A stretch of DNA of 64,000 nt, taken from positions 310,001 to 374,000 of the forward strand of contig NZ_CP019606.1 in assembly GCF_001997345.1 (NCBI RefSeq), in the 5' to 3' direction. Numbering within the stretch: position 1 is the first letter of the stretch; every line of letters begins with the position of its first letter. Source of the DNA: Tessaracoccus aquimaris. Lineage in GTDB: Bacteria > Actinomycetota > Actinomycetes > Propionibacteriales > Propionibacteriaceae. Positions 16,503 through 25,754 of this stretch are shown one piece after another. The notes beneath the pieces are model-generated. The model searched no databases. It was not told where the DNA came from and worked only from the letters and a program-made list of their open reading frames with translations. Both the position numbers and the translations under genes were made by a program.

Positions 16503-18368
16503 GTGGGAGGGGTGCGTTTCGTCGCCTTCGGGCATGTCCGGGTTCTGATCGACGCCGACGAGGTGCCGATCTCCCGGTCGCGCGAACGTCAGGTGCTCGC
16601 CTGCCTGCTCGCCTCCCGCGGAGTGCCCGTCAGCGCCCACCGACTCGCGACCGACGTGTGGGGGGCCGACGCAGGGGCCTCGACGCTCGGGCTTCTGCAG
16701 GTCGCGATCTCGCGGCTCCGCTCCCTGCTCGACCCGGGTCGCTCCCGCGGCGCCAACGGCCTGATCGTCAGCACCCCGTCCGGCTACCTCCTCGACGCCG
16801 TGGCCGCCAGCGTTGACCTGTGGGGCTTCGAGGACGGCGCGGCCCGACTACTGGCGCAGCGTGAGCCGGACGCGGCCGAGTGCGCGGCGCTCGCTGCCCG
16901 CTGGCTGCCGCCCTACGCGGGGATCGACGTGGCGGGCCCGCGCCGCCACGCCGACCGGCTCACCGACCTGTACGCCGACCTGCGACTCGCCCACGCCAAG
17001 GCGCTGCTCCGCGGCGGCAAGTGGTCGGAGGCGGTGCGCCTGCTGCGCGCGATGGCGGAGGAGTACTGCTTCCGGGAACCGGTCTGGTGCCTGCTCGCCC
17101 TCGCCCAGTACCGCGACGGCAGGCAGGCGGACGCGCTGGCAACGCTGCGCCACCTCCGGCTGACGATGGCTGAGGAGTTGGGCGTCCACCCGACCCTCGC
17201 CACCGAGTCGGTCGAGGAGGCGATCCTGCGCCACGACGACGAGGCGCTGCACGGCTACCTGACCGAACCCTCGGCGGTCCTGCTGACGCCTGGGAGACGC
17301 GTGCGGGAACCGGTGCTGTTCGGACGCGACGCCCAACTGGCCCAAGGGGCCGAGGCGCTCGACGGCTGCCTCGGAGACCGCAGCGCGAGGGCCGTGCTCG
17401 TGGAGGGCGAGGCCGGCTCCGGCAAGACCGCCTATCTCGACGCGTTGACGCGGCTCGCCGTCGAGCGCGGCTTCCGGGTGGTGCGCGGCCAGAACCATCC
17501 TGGCCGGCTCGCGCCACCGCTGTGGCCGTGGGCCGAGGTCGTCGCACCCCTCACCGGAGAGCCGGCCGAGCGTCACGAGCCGCCCAAGCGGCCTGCCACG
17601 TCCGCCGGGTCGGTGCTGACCCTGCTGCGGGAGGCCGCAGGCGCGACCCCGCTGCTTGTCGCGATCGAGGACCTTCACTGGGCAGACGCCGCGACGCTCC
17701 AACTGCTCGCATTGGTGGCCCGCACCAGGGTCCCCGCGCCCATCCTGCTCGTCGCGACCAGGCGCACCTCCGTGGTTCCCGGCCCGGCGCTGCTGGAGTG
17801 CGTCGCGCAACTGTCCCGCAGCGGTGCAGCACACATCAAGGTCGACGCGCTGCCCAAGGAAGCGGTCGCGGAACTGCTCGGCAGCCGACTTGGGCCCCAC
17901 TTCGCGGAACTCGACGACGCCGTCGCCGAACTGACGGGCGGCAACCCGTTCTTCGTGCTGCAGTACGCGGCGCTGCTCGCGGCGGGGGCCGACCCGGGTC
18001 ACGACGCGGCGCTCAACCCGGCCGACCCGCACCTGCCGGAGGGAATCCGCGACGTGCTGCGGGAGCGCCTGCACGGCCTGCCCGCATCGGTGGCGAGCCT
18101 GCTGGTGGCCGCCTCCGTGATGGACGTGATCGCCCCCGAGTCGCTCGCCCAACTGGTGGGGCGACCGCTCGACGAGGTGCTCGTCGACCTCGACGTCGCG
18201 CTCTCGGCTGGCCTGCTCGTCGAGGACGGCGTCAACTACGCCTTCGCGCACGCCGTGGCCCGCAAATGCGTCTCGAGCGAACTGAGCGCCGCTCGGCGCG
18301 TCCGCCTCCACGAGCGGGCGGGGCGCCTGATGCGTGCCGCGCGGAACCTGGACCGGATCGCCGACTGA
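16503..18368 (+). CDS. AfsR/SARP-type transcriptional regulator with AAA ATPase domain
   Basis: 621 aa. Residues 1-95: OmpR-like winged helix (SRSRERQVLACLLASRGVPVS...VWG). 100-245: bacterial transcriptional activator (BTAD) domain (EAVRLLRAMAEEYCFREPVWCLLALAQYRDGRQADALATLR). 265 onward: AAA_16 ATPase with Walker A GEAGSGKTA near 301 and Walker B VAIEDLHWAD near 387. The long C-terminal TPR region usual in AfsR is absent, so the protein is short. SARP proteins activate secondary-metabolite genes; the downstream FAD oxidoreductase is a possible target. Start GTG 16503 has no clear Shine-Dalgarno and may be leaderless. Confidence 0.85.
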   Translation: MGGVRFVAFGHVRVLIDADEVPISRSRERQVLACLLASRGVPVSAHRLATDVWGADAGASTLGLLQVAISRLRSLLDPGRSRGANGLIVSTPSGYLLDAVAASVDLWGFEDGAARLLAQREPDAAECAALAARWLPPYAGIDVAGPRRHADRLTDLYADLRLAHAKALLRGGKWSEAVRLLRAMAEEYCFREPVWCLLALAQYRDGRQADALATLRHLRLTMAEELGVHPTLATESVEEAILRHDDEALHGYLTEPSAVLLTPGRRVREPVLFGRDAQLAQGAEALDGCLGDRSARAVLVEGEAGSGKTAYLDALTRLAVERGFRVVRGQNHPGRLAPPLWPWAEVVAPLTGEPAERHEPPKRPATSAGSVLTLLREAAGATPLLVAIEDLHWADAATLQLLALVARTRVPAPILLVATRRTSVVPGPALLECVAQLSRSGAAHIKVDALPKEAVAELLGSRLGPHFAELDDAVAELTGGNPFFVLQYAALLAAGADPGHDAALNPADPHLPEGIRDVLRERLHGLPASVASLLVAASVMDVIAPESLAQLVGRPLDEVLVDLDVALSAGLLVEDGVNYAFAHAVARKCVSSELSAARRVRLHERAGRLMRAARNLDRIAD

Positions 18369-18626
18369 CCCGCGTGGGCCACGAGGCACCTTGCCGCTGG
18401 CTACCGCGTTCGGCCTGCCTGCACCCTTGCGGGTGGTTCGACCCCACGACGCCTCCCCGCGTGGCTTCGTCCGCCCCCCACGGCGCCCTTGAGGGGGCCG
18501 TAGACCGTCGGCGACGCGGTGGTGACTGGGGTGGCAAGTGCCGGGCAAGCGGGACAACAGAGGCTGCGACGAGTCTTTTCCGGGGGGCGGCGTCAGGACT
18601 GCCCGCACGAGTTCCTGGGAGGACCC
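18369..18626. other. Intergenic region before the FAD oxidoreductase
   Basis: 258 bases with no supported gene. It presumably carries the promoter and possible SARP boxes for the next gene, but I could not identify a clear direct repeat. Confidence 0.4.
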
Positions 18627-20012
18627 ATGTCGACCACGTCCATCAACGCGGGAGCAGAGCTCTCATCGGAGATGATCGCGACACTGAGGTCGCGGATCAA
18701 CGGCCATCTCAGCATCCCAGGGGATGCTGGCTGGGATCTCGTGCGGGCACCCTGGCTGCTGATGGTCGAACAGCAACCCCTGGCCGTGCTCGACGCCGCA
18801 GACGCCGACGATGTGGCCGCCGCGGTCGCGTGGGCCGACGAGGCGGGAGTGCAGGTGTTGGTGCAGCCCACCGGGCATGGCGCCCACGACGCCGCCGAGG
18901 GCGCGCTGATCGTGCGGACGGGTCGGCTCGACGACATCTCCGTGGACGTGGAGGCCGCCACCGTGAGGATCGGCGCGGGGGTCAGCGCCGGTGCCCTCGC
19001 CGCGGCCTTGGCGGGGACCGGGCTCACGTTCCTCGTCGGCTCCAACCCGCATCCCAGCGCCACCGGTCTGACGCTCGGCGGAGGGCTGAGCTGGTTCGGC
19101 CGCGCCTTCGGCCTTGGCTGCGACTCGATCCTGGCCGCCGACGTCGTCGACGGCACCGGCTGGCTGCGCAGGGTCGACGGCAACACCGACCCCGAACTGC
19201 TGTGGGCGCTGCGGGGCGGCGGGGGAGACCTCGCCATCGTGGTCGCGCTCGAACTGGCGCTGCATCCCGCGCCGACGATCCACGGCGGCCAGCTGCTGTG
19301 GCCCGCGGAGGCGATGGCAGACGTGCTGCGCGCCTTCCGTGACATCTCCGCCGCGGCGCCCGACACCTTCACGGCATGGTGGCACGCCCTGAACTTTCCG
19401 CCGCTTCCTGAGATCCCCGAACCGCTGCGCGGCGGTCGCTTCACGGCAGTGGTCGTGACGCATCTGGGCGGCGCTGCCGAGCTCGACGAGCTCCTCGCCC
19501 CGCTGCGCGCGGTGCCTGGCACCGTCATGGACGCGGTCGGGCCGGTGCCCGTCGAACGGGTGCCCGAACTCGCCGGGGAGCCGACGGAGCCCGGCTACTT
19601 CGTGATGCGCTCCACGCTGCTCAACCACCTCGACGACGCAACCGTCGACTCGCTCATCTCGGTGATCGGCCCGGAGACGCAGTGCCCGCTGGGTGTCGTG
19701 CAGATCAGGCAACTCGGCGGCGCCCTCGCACGGGCGGGCGCGGGCGGCTGTCATGGCCCGATCGCCGAACCGTTCGTCATCAACGGCGTCGCCCAACTGC
19801 CCGGCCCGGAACTGGCACCGATGATGCATGGCGCGCTCGCGGAGATGATCGGCAGCGTCGCAGGCGCCAGCGCGGGTCGCACCGTGATGAACTTCATCGA
19901 GCACGGCCAGGCCGCGCAGTGGTGGGACCAGGCGAGCCTCGAGCGGTTGCGCGCCGTGAAGGCCACCACCGACCCGCGCGGCATCCTGCGCAGTAACCGC
20001 GCACTCGGCTGA
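18627..20012 (+). CDS. FAD-binding oxidoreductase (BBE-like, PCMH-type FAD domain)
   Basis: 461 aa. PCMH-type FAD domain: LVQPTGHGAHDAAEGALIVRTGRLD with the His of TGHGA at the usual 8-alpha flavin attachment position, then GVSAGALAAALAGTGLTFLVGSNPHPSATGLTLGGG. The second Cys of bicovalent enzymes is replaced (LGGGLSWFGRAFGLGCDS keeps one downstream Cys), so linkage is uncertain. The C-terminal BBE motif is weak. These enzymes oxidise sugars or secondary metabolites. ATG 18627 has GGGAGGA upstream. It sits behind the AfsR-like regulator and could be its target. Confidence 0.82.
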   Translation: MSTTSINAGAELSSEMIATLRSRINGHLSIPGDAGWDLVRAPWLLMVEQQPLAVLDAADADDVAAAVAWADEAGVQVLVQPTGHGAHDAAEGALIVRTGRLDDISVDVEAATVRIGAGVSAGALAAALAGTGLTFLVGSNPHPSATGLTLGGGLSWFGRAFGLGCDSILAADVVDGTGWLRRVDGNTDPELLWALRGGGGDLAIVVALELALHPAPTIHGGQLLWPAEAMADVLRAFRDISAAAPDTFTAWWHALNFPPLPEIPEPLRGGRFTAVVVTHLGGAAELDELLAPLRAVPGTVMDAVGPVPVERVPELAGEPTEPGYFVMRSTLLNHLDDATVDSLISVIGPETQCPLGVVQIRQLGGALARAGAGGCHGPIAEPFVINGVAQLPGPELAPMMHGALAEMIGSVAGASAGRTVMNFIEHGQAAQWWDQASLERLRAVKATTDPRGILRSNRALG

Positions 20013-20046
20013 GCGAAACGTCCGACGAAGCGGCTAACCTCGGGGC

Positions 20047-21384
20047 GTGGCCCGTCGCATCCTGCACCTCGACCTGGACGCGTTCTTCGCGGCCGTCGAG
20101 CAGCGCGACAAGCCGTCGCTGCGCGGCAAGGCGGTCGTGGTCGGCGGCTCGGGCCCGCGCGGGGTCGTCGCGACGGCGTCCTATGAGGCCCGCGTCTTCG
20201 GGGTGCGCTCGGCCATGTCCGGCGCGGAGGCCAAGCGCCGCGCCCCGCACGCGGCCTTCCTGGGCGGCCGGTTCGGGGCCTACCGCGAGTCGTCGCGGAT
20301 CGTGATGGGGTTGCTGCGCGAGGTCTCGCCCCTGGTGGAGCCGCTCAGCTTCGACGAGGCCTTCGTCGACCTCGGCCCCAGCGACTGGGCCGACGCGGAC
20401 CTGGCGGAACGGGTCGCGTGGCTGCGCGCCGAACTGACCCGCCGCACCGAAGGCCTGACCGCATCGGTGGGCGTCGGATCCGCCAAGTTCCTCGCCAAGC
20501 TCGCCAGCGAGGCCGCAAAGCCCGACGGCGCGCGCATCCTCCAGCCCGGCGAGGAGTTGGACTTCATCGCCCCGATGCCCGTGCGCGCGATCCCCGGCGT
20601 CGGGCCGGCGACCGAGCAGCGCCTCATCACCATCGGGCTCTACACCGTCGAGGACCTGCGCGGCGCCGACCCCGCCGAGCTGATCCGCGAACTCGGCCCG
20701 TCGGCAGGTGCCGGGCTCGCGGCGCTCGCCTGGGCGCGCGACGACCGGCCCGTCGAGGCCTCCCGCGACCCCAAGTCGATCTCCACCGAGGACACCTTCG
20801 CGGTCGACCTCACCGACCGGGCCCAACTGCAGGCGATCCTGCGCCGCGACGCAGGCCAGGTCGTCGCGCGGCTCGCGAAGGCTGGCCTGTTCGCCCGGAC
20901 GGTGACCCTCAAGGTCCGCTTCGCCGACTTCACCACCCGCACGATCGCGCGCAGCCTCGGCGGCGCCACCGACAGCCGCGACGACATCACGGGAGCGGGG
21001 CTGGCGCTGCTCGACGAGGTCGACGTGCGCGGCGGCGTCAGGCTGCTCGGCATCGGGGTGTCCGGGTTCACCACGTCGGCGCAGGAGAAGCTCTTCGGCG
21101 AGGAGGAGGCCGCCCCGTCCGAGGCAGCGGAGGGGCCCGGCGACGCCGAGGTCGAGTTGAGCGGGGTCCGCGGGCACGGGGACTACCACCCGGGTGCCGA
21201 CGTCGAGCACGACGTGCACGGCAGGGGATGGGTGTGGGGCGCAGGCAAGAACCGCGTCACCGTCCGGTTCGAGACCCGCGAGACGCCGCCCGGCCCGATC
21301 CGCACCTTCGTGGCTGACGACCCGGCACTTCACCCGGCCGACCTGTACCCGCTTCCGCTCGCGCTGCGCGACGACGACGAATAG
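20047..21384 (+). CDS. dinB: DNA polymerase IV (Y family)
   Basis: 445 aa. Motif I HLDLDAFFAAVEQRD, SYEARVFGVRSAM, and the catalytic SFDEAFVDL are intact, as are the thumb HhH motif (AIPGVGPATEQRL) and little-finger domain. The C-terminal 90 residues extend beyond E. coli DinB and end with a GWVWGAGKNRVTVRFE-like domain common in actinobacterial DinB proteins. It performs error-prone lesion bypass. No beta-clamp motif was confidently found. Starts at GTG 20047. Confidence 0.93.
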   Translation: MARRILHLDLDAFFAAVEQRDKPSLRGKAVVVGGSGPRGVVATASYEARVFGVRSAMSGAEAKRRAPHAAFLGGRFGAYRESSRIVMGLLREVSPLVEPLSFDEAFVDLGPSDWADADLAERVAWLRAELTRRTEGLTASVGVGSAKFLAKLASEAAKPDGARILQPGEELDFIAPMPVRAIPGVGPATEQRLITIGLYTVEDLRGADPAELIRELGPSAGAGLAALAWARDDRPVEASRDPKSISTEDTFAVDLTDRAQLQAILRRDAGQVVARLAKAGLFARTVTLKVRFADFTTRTIARSLGGATDSRDDITGAGLALLDEVDVRGGVRLLGIGVSGFTTSAQEKLFGEEEAAPSEAAEGPGDAEVELSGVRGHGDYHPGADVEHDVHGRGWVWGAGKNRVTVRFETRETPPGPIRTFVADDPALHPADLYPLPLALRDDDE

Positions 21385-21391
21385 CGGAGGT

Positions 21392-22387
21392 CTAGACCGA
21401 GCCGCGTTCCACGAGGCTGGCGTGCAGCATCGTCAACGGCTCGGGGTGCTGCTTGTCGATCATGGCCAGCAGTTTGCGCGCCATCTCTGCTCCCAGCCTG
21501 ACCATCGGCTGGTTCATGGTGGTCAGCGGCGGCTCAGAGGTCTGCGAGAACGGGGAGTCGTCGAAGCCCATCACGGCCACGTCCCCGGGGATCTGGAGGC
21601 CCGCCTCGCGCAGCACCGGGTAGGCGCCGAGCGCCATCTGGTCGTTGGCGGCGAAGATCGCGTCGAACGGCTCGCCCCCGGCCAGCAGTTCCCGGGCGGC
21701 GCGGGTGCCCGACGTCGTGGTGAAGTCTCCGTAGGCGATCGGCCCAGGCTCGAGGCCCGCGTCGGCGAGCGCGCCGCGCCACCCCTCGAGGCGCTCGACG
21801 CCCGGGCGCATCGTCTGCGGCCCGGCGATCGTGGCGATCCGCCGCCTTCCGCTGCCGATCACGTGGCCGACCGCGAGCCGGGCGGCTGCCAGATTGTCCA
21901 CGTCGATACACACCGCGCCCGGCACCTCCACCACCGGGCGGCCGCCGTAGACGAGCGGCACCCGGTCGGTGAGGGACCCGTAGGAGCGGTCGCCGGCGTG
22001 GTGCGACAGCACGAGCGCGCCGTCGACATTGCCCCCGGTGAGGTAGCGGTGTGTCTTCTCGGCGTTGGCCTCCGACTCGATGATCATCGTCAGCGTGAAG
22101 TCGGTGTCGTCGAGGACGCCCGCGATGCCCATGATGACGGCCCCGAAGAACGGGTCCGTGAAGACCTTCGACGTCGACTCGGGAACCACGAGCGCCACGG
22201 CCCCTGCCCGGTTCGACGCGAGCGAGCGGGCCGCCCGGTTCGGCACGTAGTGCAACTCGTCGATCGAGCGCTGCACGCGCGAGGCGATGGTCGGCTCCAC
22301 CGTCGGGGTGCCGTTGACGACCCGCGACACGGTCGCGCGCGACACCCCGGCGTGCGCCGCGACCATCTCAAGAGTCGGCTTCTTCAT
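21392..22387 (-). CDS. LacI family transcriptional repressor of the beta-glucoside operon
   Basis: 331 aa. HTH at residues 3-50 (TLEMVAAHAGVSRATVSRVVNG, hinge YVPNRAARSLAS) followed by a periplasmic-binding-protein-like effector domain. It is the last gene of a five-gene operon and its start overlaps the GH1 gene by 20 bases. The two perfect AGAGAGCGCTCTCT palindromes at the operon's promoter are its most likely operators, with a beta-glucoside or oligosaccharide as likely inducer (inference). Confidence 0.88.
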   Translation of the reverse strand: MKKPTLEMVAAHAGVSRATVSRVVNGTPTVEPTIASRVQRSIDELHYVPNRAARSLASNRAGAVALVVPESTSKVFTDPFFGAVIMGIAGVLDDTDFTLTMIIESEANAEKTHRYLTGGNVDGALVLSHHAGDRSYGSLTDRVPLVYGGRPVVEVPGAVCIDVDNLAAARLAVGHVIGSGRRRIATIAGPQTMRPGVERLEGWRGALADAGLEPGPIAYGDFTTTSGTRAARELLAGGEPFDAIFAANDQMALGAYPVLREAGLQIPGDVAVMGFDDSPFSQTSEPPLTTMNQPMVRLGAEMARKLLAMIDKQHPEPLTMLHASLVERGSV

Positions 22388-23816
22388 CGCTCGCGGCCTC
22401 GTTCCCTGTGCTCGAAGCGCCCGTTTCGGCGCTCAGTGCGATCAGGGCAGCATAATTCCTGGCGCTCAGCTTTGGCGTACGGACCTGCGTGTCGTAGTCG
22501 ACGTGGACGATCCCGAACCGCTTGGCGTAGCCCCACGCCCACTCGAAGTTGTCGAGCAGCGACCACACGAAGTAGCCGCGGACGTCGGCACCCTCGGCCA
22601 TGGCGGCGGCGACGGCGTCGAGGTGCGCCGAGATGTAGTCCCAGCGCTGCACGTCGTCCACGGCCCCGTCGACCAGCACGTCGTCGTAGGCCGCGCCGTT
22701 CTCCGTGATGTAGAGCGGCGGCAGGTCGGGGTACTCCTCGGACAGGGCGAGCAGCAGCACCCGCAGCCCGTCCGGGTTGACCTCCCACCCCATCGCGGTG
22801 CGCGGCAGCCCACGCGAGGGGCAACTGACGTGCTCCGAGCCGACGAACCAGGACCGGTTGGCCTTCGGCGTCGGCACCGGCAGCACCGGATCGGACGCGG
22901 GCGCGGGATGAGCGCTGAAGCAGTCGTCGTGGTAGTGGTTGACGCCCAGGAAGTCGATGGGCTGGTGGATGACGGCGAGGTCGCCCTCACGCACCACCTC
23001 CTCGAAGCCGAGCCCCGCCAGGTCGGCGAGCACGTCGTCGGGGTAGCTGCCGAGCAGCACAGGGTCGAGGTACATCCGGTTCCACAGCCCGTCGAGGCGT
23101 CGGGCGGCGTCGACGTCGGCGGGGTCGGCCGGGTCGAACGGGACGGCGTTTGTCAGGTTGAGTGTGATGCCGATGCTGAGGTCGTCTCGCAGTTCCCGCA
23201 GTCGCCTCGTCGCCATGCCGTGTGCCAGGTGTTGGTGGTGCAGGGCGGCGAGCCCGGCGCGTGGGTCGTTCAGGCCTGGGGCGTGCTCGCCCCCGACGTA
23301 GCCGATCAGGGACGAGCACAGCGGCTCGTTGAAGGTCGTCCAGTGCGTCACCCGGTCGCCGAGCGCCCCGAAGACGTCCTCCGCGTAGCGGGCGAAGCGC
23401 TCCGCGGTGTCCCGGTTGGCCCAGCCGCCGAGGTCCTGCACGGCCTGCGGCAGGTCCCAGTGGTACAGCGTCAGCCACGGCAGGATGCCCGCGCCGAGCA
23501 GTTCGTCGACGAGCCGGTCGTAGAAGTCGAGGCCCTTGGGATTGGGCTCCCTGTCGCCGGGCCGCACGCGCGCCCAACTCGTCGAGAACCGGTAGGACTG
23601 CAGGCCGAGGTCGCGCATCATGGCGACGTCCTGGGGCATCCGGTGGTAGTGGTCGGCGGCGACCTCCGGGGTGTCGCCCCCGGCGACCGCGAGGGGAGTG
23701 CGGGCGAAGACGTCCCAGATGGAGTCCTCCTTGCCGTCGAGGTGGGCGGCTCCCTCGACCTGGGCGGCGGCCGTTGCCGCGCCCCAGAGGAAGGTGGGTG
23801 GGAAGTGAGCGTTCAT
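22368..23816 (-). CDS. Glycoside hydrolase family 1 beta-glucosidase
   Basis: 482 aa from ATG 23816. GH1 signatures: FLWGAATAAAQVEG at the start, TFNEP with the acid/base Glu near residue 162, YITENG with the nucleophile Glu near 370, and YFVWSLLDNFEWAWGY near the end. It hydrolyses beta-glucosides, fucosides or galactosides in the cytoplasm after import by the adjacent ABC transporter. The ATG overlaps the permease stop by one base (TGATG), supporting the start. The much longer reading frame back to 24611 is antisense-type noise. Confidence 0.93.
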   Translation of the reverse strand: MNAHFPPTFLWGAATAAAQVEGAAHLDGKEDSIWDVFARTPLAVAGGDTPEVAADHYHRMPQDVAMMRDLGLQSYRFSTSWARVRPGDREPNPKGLDFYDRLVDELLGAGILPWLTLYHWDLPQAVQDLGGWANRDTAERFARYAEDVFGALGDRVTHWTTFNEPLCSSLIGYVGGEHAPGLNDPRAGLAALHHQHLAHGMATRRLRELRDDLSIGITLNLTNAVPFDPADPADVDAARRLDGLWNRMYLDPVLLGSYPDDVLADLAGLGFEEVVREGDLAVIHQPIDFLGVNHYHDDCFSAHPAPASDPVLPVPTPKANRSWFVGSEHVSCPSRGLPRTAMGWEVNPDGLRVLLLALSEEYPDLPPLYITENGAAYDDVLVDGAVDDVQRWDYISAHLDAVAAAMAEGADVRGYFVWSLLDNFEWAWGYAKRFGIVHVDYDTQVRTPKLSARNYAALIALSAETGASSTGNEAASDEEADS

Positions 23817-24655
23817 CAGCCCTTCACAGCTCCTGCCATGATTCCGGAGACAAGTTGCCTGCCCGCGAGGACGAAGAGGATCAACAGCGGCAGCGTCGCG
23901 AGCACCGCGCCGTTGAGGACGATCGAGTAGTCGACGTACTTGGCCGACTGCAGTTGGCTGAGCGCGACCTGCAGCGTCGGGTTCTGCGGCACCACCAGCA
24001 GCGGCCACAGGTAGTCGGTCCACGCCGTCATGAACGTGAACATGGCAAGGATCCCCATCGCGGGCCGCGCCGCGGGAACGCCGACGTGCAGGAAGGTGCC
24101 GATCATGCTTGCACCGTCGACGCGGGCGGCCTCGATCAGTTCGTCCGGGATGACGTCGACCAGGTACTGGCGCATGAAGAACACGCCGAACGCGGTCACC
24201 AGTGTCGGGACGATGACAGCCCCGAGCGAGCCCGTCCAGCCGAACTGCTTCATCAGCATGAACAGCGGGATGATGCCCAATTGGGTCGGGACGGCCATGG
24301 TCGCCACGACCGCGACCATCAGGCCCTCGCGGCCGCGGAAGCGGAGCTTTGCGAAGGCGTAGCCGGCCAGCGTCGAGAAGAACACGACCGAGGCGGTGAT
24401 CACGGTCGACACGATCACCGAGTTGGCAAGCGCCCTCCAGAAGTCGACGGTGGCGAACACCTGCGCGGCGTTCGCCCAGAACTGGCCGCCCGGCAGCAGC
24501 GGCGGGAAGGTGGAGGTGAGGGCGGTCTTGTCGCTGCTTCCGACCACGAAGGACCAGTAGAGCGGGTAGGCGCCGCCGATCACGAAGGCGCCGATGATGC
24601 CGTAGACCCACCAGCGCGGCTGGGCGTAGAGGTGGCGTCGCCTGGTGGCGTTCAT
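23816..24655 (-). CDS. Sugar ABC transporter permease (MalG/CUT1 type)
   Basis: 279 aa, six membrane segments. The EAA loop is clear: EAARVDGASMIGTFLHVGVPAARPAM near residues 185-210. Partner of the other permease and the lipoprotein. No ATPase gene (MsmK type) is in the operon, so it likely shares one encoded elsewhere, as is common for CUT1 systems. ATG 24655 overlaps the upstream stop (ATGA). Confidence 0.92.
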   Translation of the reverse strand: MNATRRRHLYAQPRWWVYGIIGAFVIGGAYPLYWSFVVGSSDKTALTSTFPPLLPGGQFWANAAQVFATVDFWRALANSVIVSTVITASVVFFSTLAGYAFAKLRFRGREGLMVAVVATMAVPTQLGIIPLFMLMKQFGWTGSLGAVIVPTLVTAFGVFFMRQYLVDVIPDELIEAARVDGASMIGTFLHVGVPAARPAMGILAMFTFMTAWTDYLWPLLVVPQNPTLQVALSQLQSAKYVDYSIVLNGAVLATLPLLILFVLAGRQLVSGIMAGAVKG

Positions 24656-25680
24656 GCGCGGGGCTCCTTCGTGATGGACCCGGCCGTGAGGGAGGCGGCG
24701 CGGGTGTGTCTGCGTCGGGAGACGAGGCGGGTCTCGGTCCCGGAGATGGTGCGCGCGAGCAGGAAGTTGAGCACGCCGATGGCGACGATCAGCAGGAACA
24801 GGATCCAGGCGACCGCGGCCGCCCGCCCGAACTCCTGACGGTTGAAGGCCAGGTCCCACAGGTACAGCACGGTGGTCTGGTACTGCCGCTGCGGGCCGCC
24901 GGGCACCGAGCTTGCGGCGTTGAACAGCTTGGGCTCGGTGAAGATCTGCAGGCCGCCGATCGTCGAGGTGATGATGACGAAGATCAGCGTCGGCCGGATG
25001 CTGGGGATGGTGATCGACAGGAAGCGCCGGACGGGGCCCGCGCCGTCGATGGCCGCCGACTCGTAGATGTCGCGCGGCACCGCCTGCATCGCGGCGAGCA
25101 CGATGAGGGTGTTGTAGCCAGTCCAGCGCCAGTTCACCATGGTGGCGAGCGCGACGTGGCTGGGGAAGGTCTCGGTCTTCCACATCACGGGGTCGAGCCC
25201 GATGGAGCCGAGCACGTTGTTCACCAGGCCGTACTTCTCGCCGAAGATGTTGGAGAAGATCAGCGCGACCGCGACCGGCGTGACGACATAGGGGATCAGC
25301 ACCGACAGCCGCCAGAAGGTCTTGGCGCGCAGGTTCTGGTCGAGCAGGGCCGCGATCACCACGGCGGTGATGATCTGCGGCACCGAGGACAGCAGGAAGA
25401 TGCTGAAGGTGTTGAACAGCGAGTTCCAGAACAGGGCGTCGCCCAGTTCGCGGGAGAAGTTCGCGAAGCCGACCCAGTCGCCGGGGCCGGTGAGCAGGTT
25501 CCAGTCGTTGAGGGAGACCACGAACGTGTAGACGAGCGGGAACAGCCCGATCAGCCCGAAGAGGATGAAGAAGGGGGCCACGTAGGCGTAGGGCGAGTAC
25601 TTGACGTCGAGGCTGCTGAGCCGGGACCGCCACGAGCGGGGCTGGGTGACGGTCGGGGTCGCGGTGTGTGGAGCGTGCAT
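24652..25680 (-). CDS. Sugar ABC transporter permease (MalF/CUT1 type)
   Basis: 342 aa, six membrane segments after a 28-residue cytoplasmic start. The EAA loop is ESAAIDGAGPVRRFLSITIPSIRPT near residues 215-240. It forms the heterodimeric channel with the next permease for import of the sugar bound by the lipoprotein. A good GAGGAGAAACC lies before ATG 25680. Confidence 0.92.
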   Translation of the reverse strand: MHAPHTATPTVTQPRSWRSRLSSLDVKYSPYAYVAPFFILFGLIGLFPLVYTFVVSLNDWNLLTGPGDWVGFANFSRELGDALFWNSLFNTFSIFLLSSVPQIITAVVIAALLDQNLRAKTFWRLSVLIPYVVTPVAVALIFSNIFGEKYGLVNNVLGSIGLDPVMWKTETFPSHVALATMVNWRWTGYNTLIVLAAMQAVPRDIYESAAIDGAGPVRRFLSITIPSIRPTLIFVIITSTIGGLQIFTEPKLFNAASSVPGGPQRQYQTTVLYLWDLAFNRQEFGRAAAVAWILFLLIVAIGVLNFLLARTISGTETRLVSRRRHTRAASLTAGSITKEPRA

Positions 25681-25754
25681 GGTTTCTCCTCGTGAGGTGT
25701 CAGCGGCGGGCCCCGGGAGGAATTCAGGGCCCGCCGCGCCGGACGGGGGAGAGG

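Noticed and set aside
22368..24611. 747-aa open frame extending the GH1 gene upstream
   Set aside because: The added 265 residues are Arg/Ala-rich and lie out of frame over the permease gene; GH1 similarity begins at ATG 23816.
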